From the NCBI GenBank assembly GCA_002435955.1, contig DIWZ01000039.1, positions 1 through 7,355 on the forward strand: 7,355 nucleotides of DNA, in the 5' to 3' direction. Shown here in pieces: positions 5,892 to 7,355 of the stretch. Made by a program: the position numbers and the translations under genes. The first letter of the stretch is position 1. Every line of letters starts with the position of its first letter. The DNA comes from Pelobacter sp. UBA6093 (GTDB lineage: Bacteria > Desulfobacterota > Desulfuromonadia > Desulfuromonadales > Syntrophotaleaceae). Below the pieces are notes generated by a model. It saw nothing but the letters and a program-made list of their open reading frames with translations, had not been told where the DNA came from and ran no database searches.

Positions 5892-6107
5892 ATTTGCATA
5901 TTATGACTATGTGTTTTTTTGGTCAAGGGAAGCGTAGCATCCGGCCGTCCACGTATCTATTTCAATGAAGCCTTTAGCAGGACGTTCCTGAGGAGGAAGG
6001 CCTGATTGACAAGGTCTGCAAAGGTGGTAGAAGGCAACATAGACGGTCGTGCCAAGGATGAAAAGAATTTTCATGAAGATAAGTCAAACGGAGAAAGGAG
6101 CCGGTAA
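5892..6107 (+). other. intergenic leader region before the dodecin gene
   Basis: This stretch must carry the dodecin promoter, but I see no convincing -35/-10 pair. TTGACA at 6006-6011 lacks a good -10 at 16-18 bp. A small perfect hairpin CAGGA-CGT-TCCTG (5978-5990) precedes a purine-rich GAGGAGGAAGG. A 17-codon frame (6058-6111, MKRIFMKISQTEKGAGK) ends in a TGA that overlaps the dodecin ATG, but it has no properly spaced ribosome site. I cannot assign a riboswitch or other known RNA. Confidence 0.35.
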
Positions 6108-6311
6108 ATGACGATTCTCAAGGTAATTGAAGTGCTGACCGAATCCAACAAAAGCTGGGAAGATGCGGCCCAGGAAGCAGTTCGCGAAGCCGCCAAAACG
6201 GTGGAGAATATCCGCTCAATCTACATCAATGACTTCCAAGCGGTGGTGGAGAACCAAAAGATCATCAAGTATCGCGTCAACGCCAAGATATCTTTCGAAA
6301 TTTCCAAATAA
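6108..6311 (+). CDS. dodecin-family protein (calcium-dodecin/non-flavin subtype likely)
   Basis: A 67-residue protein, full length for the dodecin family. These are small beta-alpha-beta-beta proteins that assemble into hollow dodecamers; the best-known members bind flavins. The match lies in KVIEVLTESNKSWEDAAQEA (5-24), the AAKTVENIRSIYI helix and strand, and the final KYRVNAKISFEI strand. The ribosome site AAGGAG (6095-6100) is 7 nt before the ATG. When I align it from memory with flavin dodecins, the flavin-stacking tryptophan (in their DWFEV) falls on Ser37 and the flavin-contacting glutamine on Arg56. This copy may therefore not bind flavin the usual way; a calcium-binding or other scaffolding role is possible but inferred. 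It is the only plus-strand gene here, and a 127-bp hairpin element starts 4 nt after its stop. Confidence 0.88.
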   Translation: MTILKVIEVLTESNKSWEDAAQEAVREAAKTVENIRSIYINDFQAVVENQKIIKYRVNAKISFEISK

Positions 6312-6315
6312 CCTT

Positions 6316-6442
6316 GATGGCGTCGCAAAAAGTCCGCTCTACAGCGTTACGGCGTTTTTTCAGGACCTCGACATACTATATGTATGCCTTCGCCCCTGAA
6401 AAACCACCAAGCCTTGTAGAGCGAACTTTTTGCTTAGCCATC
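6316..6442. repeat. 127-bp palindromic (MITE-like) hairpin element
   Basis: The whole segment is quasi-palindromic about position 6379. The outer 28 bp of each end agree at 24 of 28 positions when one end is reverse-complemented (GATGGC...GCAAAAAGT...CGCTCTACA). The inner parts align around a TTTTTCAGG block, and the centre is a perfect CATAC-TATAT-GTATG (6372-6386). It has no coding capacity. As RNA it would fold into one long hairpin and could stabilise or end the dodecin message. I recall similar sequences scattered between genes in Desulfuromonas/Geobacter relatives. Further out, the right side carries a second, nested end-like motif (6447-6467) whose reverse complement resembles the left end at 6314-6334. 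Confidence 0.85.
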
Positions 6443-6480
6443 CTATGAGTTTTTGCGAGGGCATCAACCTTGGGACAAAC

Positions 6481-6612
6481 GGATCAGCGCGACCTTGGTC
6501 GGGACGCGCTGGTTCGCTGGACGACATTCTGCGGATTGCTGGCAAGTTGAAACGTTAGCCGCGAGGACGGCCAAAGGGGAACGATTCCAGCGCCGTCCCC
6601 CTCAGTCTATTC
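6481..6612 (+). pseudogene. possible decayed transposase C-terminus with REP-like hairpins
   Basis: One plus-strand frame reads SLDDILRIAGKLKR, a TAG (6556-6558), then PRGRPKGNDSSAVPLSLF before the TAA at 6616-6618. The RGRPKG motif near the end is reminiscent of the C-termini of REP-associated tyrosine transposases, but no catalytic part remains, so this is a weak call. The same stretch holds two 7-bp hairpins: CAGCGCG/CGCGCTG (6485-6491 with 6505-6511) and GGACGGC/GCCGTCC (6565-6571 with 6592-6598, with GGAA/TTCC inside). Such hairpins would fit REP sequences. The second may also end transcription of the beta-barrel gene from the other side. Confidence 0.3.
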
Positions 6613-7355
6613 TCATAACCCGAAGATCCCGCTCAGACCCATGTGTACAACCCCGTAATCGTGATCAAATCCAGACTGGGTATATTCGTTATAAAGAAAA
6701 GGGATAACTCCGTTAAACTGCCGGCTGTAATAGGTGGCACCAAGATTGATGGCCATATAATCGGTGAGGAAATAAGCCAGATTTCCCTTCATCACGTGGT
6801 TGTAATCCACAAAATCGAGGCCATTATCACGATCCATGCGCAGGTAGTGATATTCGAAATAGCCCTGCAGATCAAAGGGCAAGTTAAAATGGAGATTGCC
6901 CCCCACCTTCCAGTAATTTTCCGACCTGTCTAGTTTCAAAGGCAGCTCACCAACGGCAGGGGAAATACTGGCGGGCAGATACTGAGCGATATTGCTGGTG
7001 ACCCGGCTGTCAATTTCGTTGTGTCCGTATTCGGCAAACAGATTAGGCAGGACGGGCCCCAACGGCTTTCCGACAGTGAGGCGGATAAACCAGGTATGGT
7101 CGAGCAAATCCTCGATCGATGCCTGCAAAGGGTCCCGACCGTCCTTGCTGACCGTAAGATCATTGGTACCGTCGCTGAAAACCAGATCACTGCCGGTATC
7201 GCTGATGGATAGATCGGGATTGACCAGCCGCAACACTGAATTAATGCGATCGATTTTGTCGAAGTGGATATCCTCGCCAAAATTCAGGCGTACGCCGGCA
7301 TCCAGCGCCACCAGCGGTTTCCCCTTGGAGCCATAGCCCAACAACCCCTGACGCA
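6613..7355 (-). CDS. predicted outer-membrane beta-barrel protein, 5' end outside window
   Basis: The frame is open from the window edge to a TGA at 6613-6615, giving 246 visible residues. A TTG at 7344 and an ATG at 7334 in another frame are not credible starts, because codons before 7344 (RQG) continue the frame. I do not recognise a specific family. The pattern is that of a barrel: amphipathic strands rich in aromatics and glycine alternating with polar loops, such as HTWFIRLTVGK, NLFAEYGHNEID, YWKVGGNLHFNL, LQGYFEYHYLRMD, HVMKGNLAYFLTDYMAINLG and YGVVHMGLSGIFGL at the C-terminus. The last residue is Leu, not the classical Phe or Trp. The earlier visible part (about 25-75) is Asp- and Ser-rich, as in periplasmic turns or extracellular loops. 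A porin-like or secretion-related role is possible but unsupported. Confidence 0.72.
   Translation of the reverse strand, partial: RQGLLGYGSKGKPLVALDAGVRLNFGEDIHFDKIDRINSVLRLVNPDLSISDTGSDLVFSDGTNDLTVSKDGRDPLQASIEDLLDHTWFIRLTVGKPLGPVLPNLFAEYGHNEIDSRVTSNIAQYLPASISPAVGELPLKLDRSENYWKVGGNLHFNLPFDLQGYFEYHYLRMDRDNGLDFVDYNHVMKGNLAYFLTDYMAINLGATYYSRQFNGVIPFLYNEYTQSGFDHDYGVVHMGLSGIFGL

Noticed and set aside
6006..6011. TTGACA as the dodecin -35 box
   Set aside because: No acceptable -10 hexamer occurs at 15-19 bp downstream.
6058..6111. 17-codon frame ending in ATGA overlap with the dodecin start
   Set aside because: No properly spaced ribosome site and no sign of conservation; the overlap can arise by chance.

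Overview
The window looks like chromosomal sequence from a Gram-negative, probably deltaproteobacterial organism of the Desulfuromonas/Geobacter/Pelobacter type. This placement is inference. It rests on an outer-membrane beta-barrel fragment, a long WecA-type transferase, a DNR/HcpR-like Crp/Fnr regulator, intergenic 7-bp repeats and a 127-bp hairpin repeat of a kind I associate from memory with those genomes. No rRNA, CRISPR array, intact insertion sequence or phage gene is visible.

Layout from left to right; all genes are on the minus strand except the dodecin. Positions 1-482 hold the 5' part of a YehS/DUF1456 gene, cut by the window edge. Positions 542-700 hold a complete tRNA-Val(CAC) unit with promoter, gene and terminator. 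Positions 757-1840 hold a tight two-gene operon: a Crp/Fnr regulator followed 4 nt later by a hotdog acyl-CoA thioesterase. Positions 1904-2076 hold a second complete tRNA unit, tRNA-Leu(CAG). Positions 2173-3828 encode a WecA-type polyprenyl-phosphate sugar-1-phosphate transferase with an unusually long membrane tail. Positions 3829-4288 are non-coding and contain an imperfect inverted repeat and a repeat relic. Positions 4289-5776 encode an MBL/beta-CASP RNase-like protein. Positions 5777-6107 are a repeat-containing intergenic region. Positions 6108-6311 (plus strand) encode a small dodecin-family protein. Positions 6316-6612 hold the hairpin element and a decayed, transposase-like relic. 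Positions 6613-7355 hold the 3' part of a predicted outer-membrane beta-barrel gene.

The genes do not form one pathway. They are housekeeping or accessory units separated by small repeats. The most striking structural signal is a set of five degenerate heptanucleotide (7-bp) arrays, four of them exactly four units (28 bp) long. Two sit inside the beta-CASP reading frame and encode most of an apparent insertion just before its metal-binding SGDLG motif. A third supplies the start codon of the same gene. A fourth lies just after the WecA-type gene, and the fifth lies between the beta-CASP gene and the dodecin. I did not find evidence for a new multi-gene system. The repeat ecology, especially repeats that have become protein sequence, is what deserves a second look.
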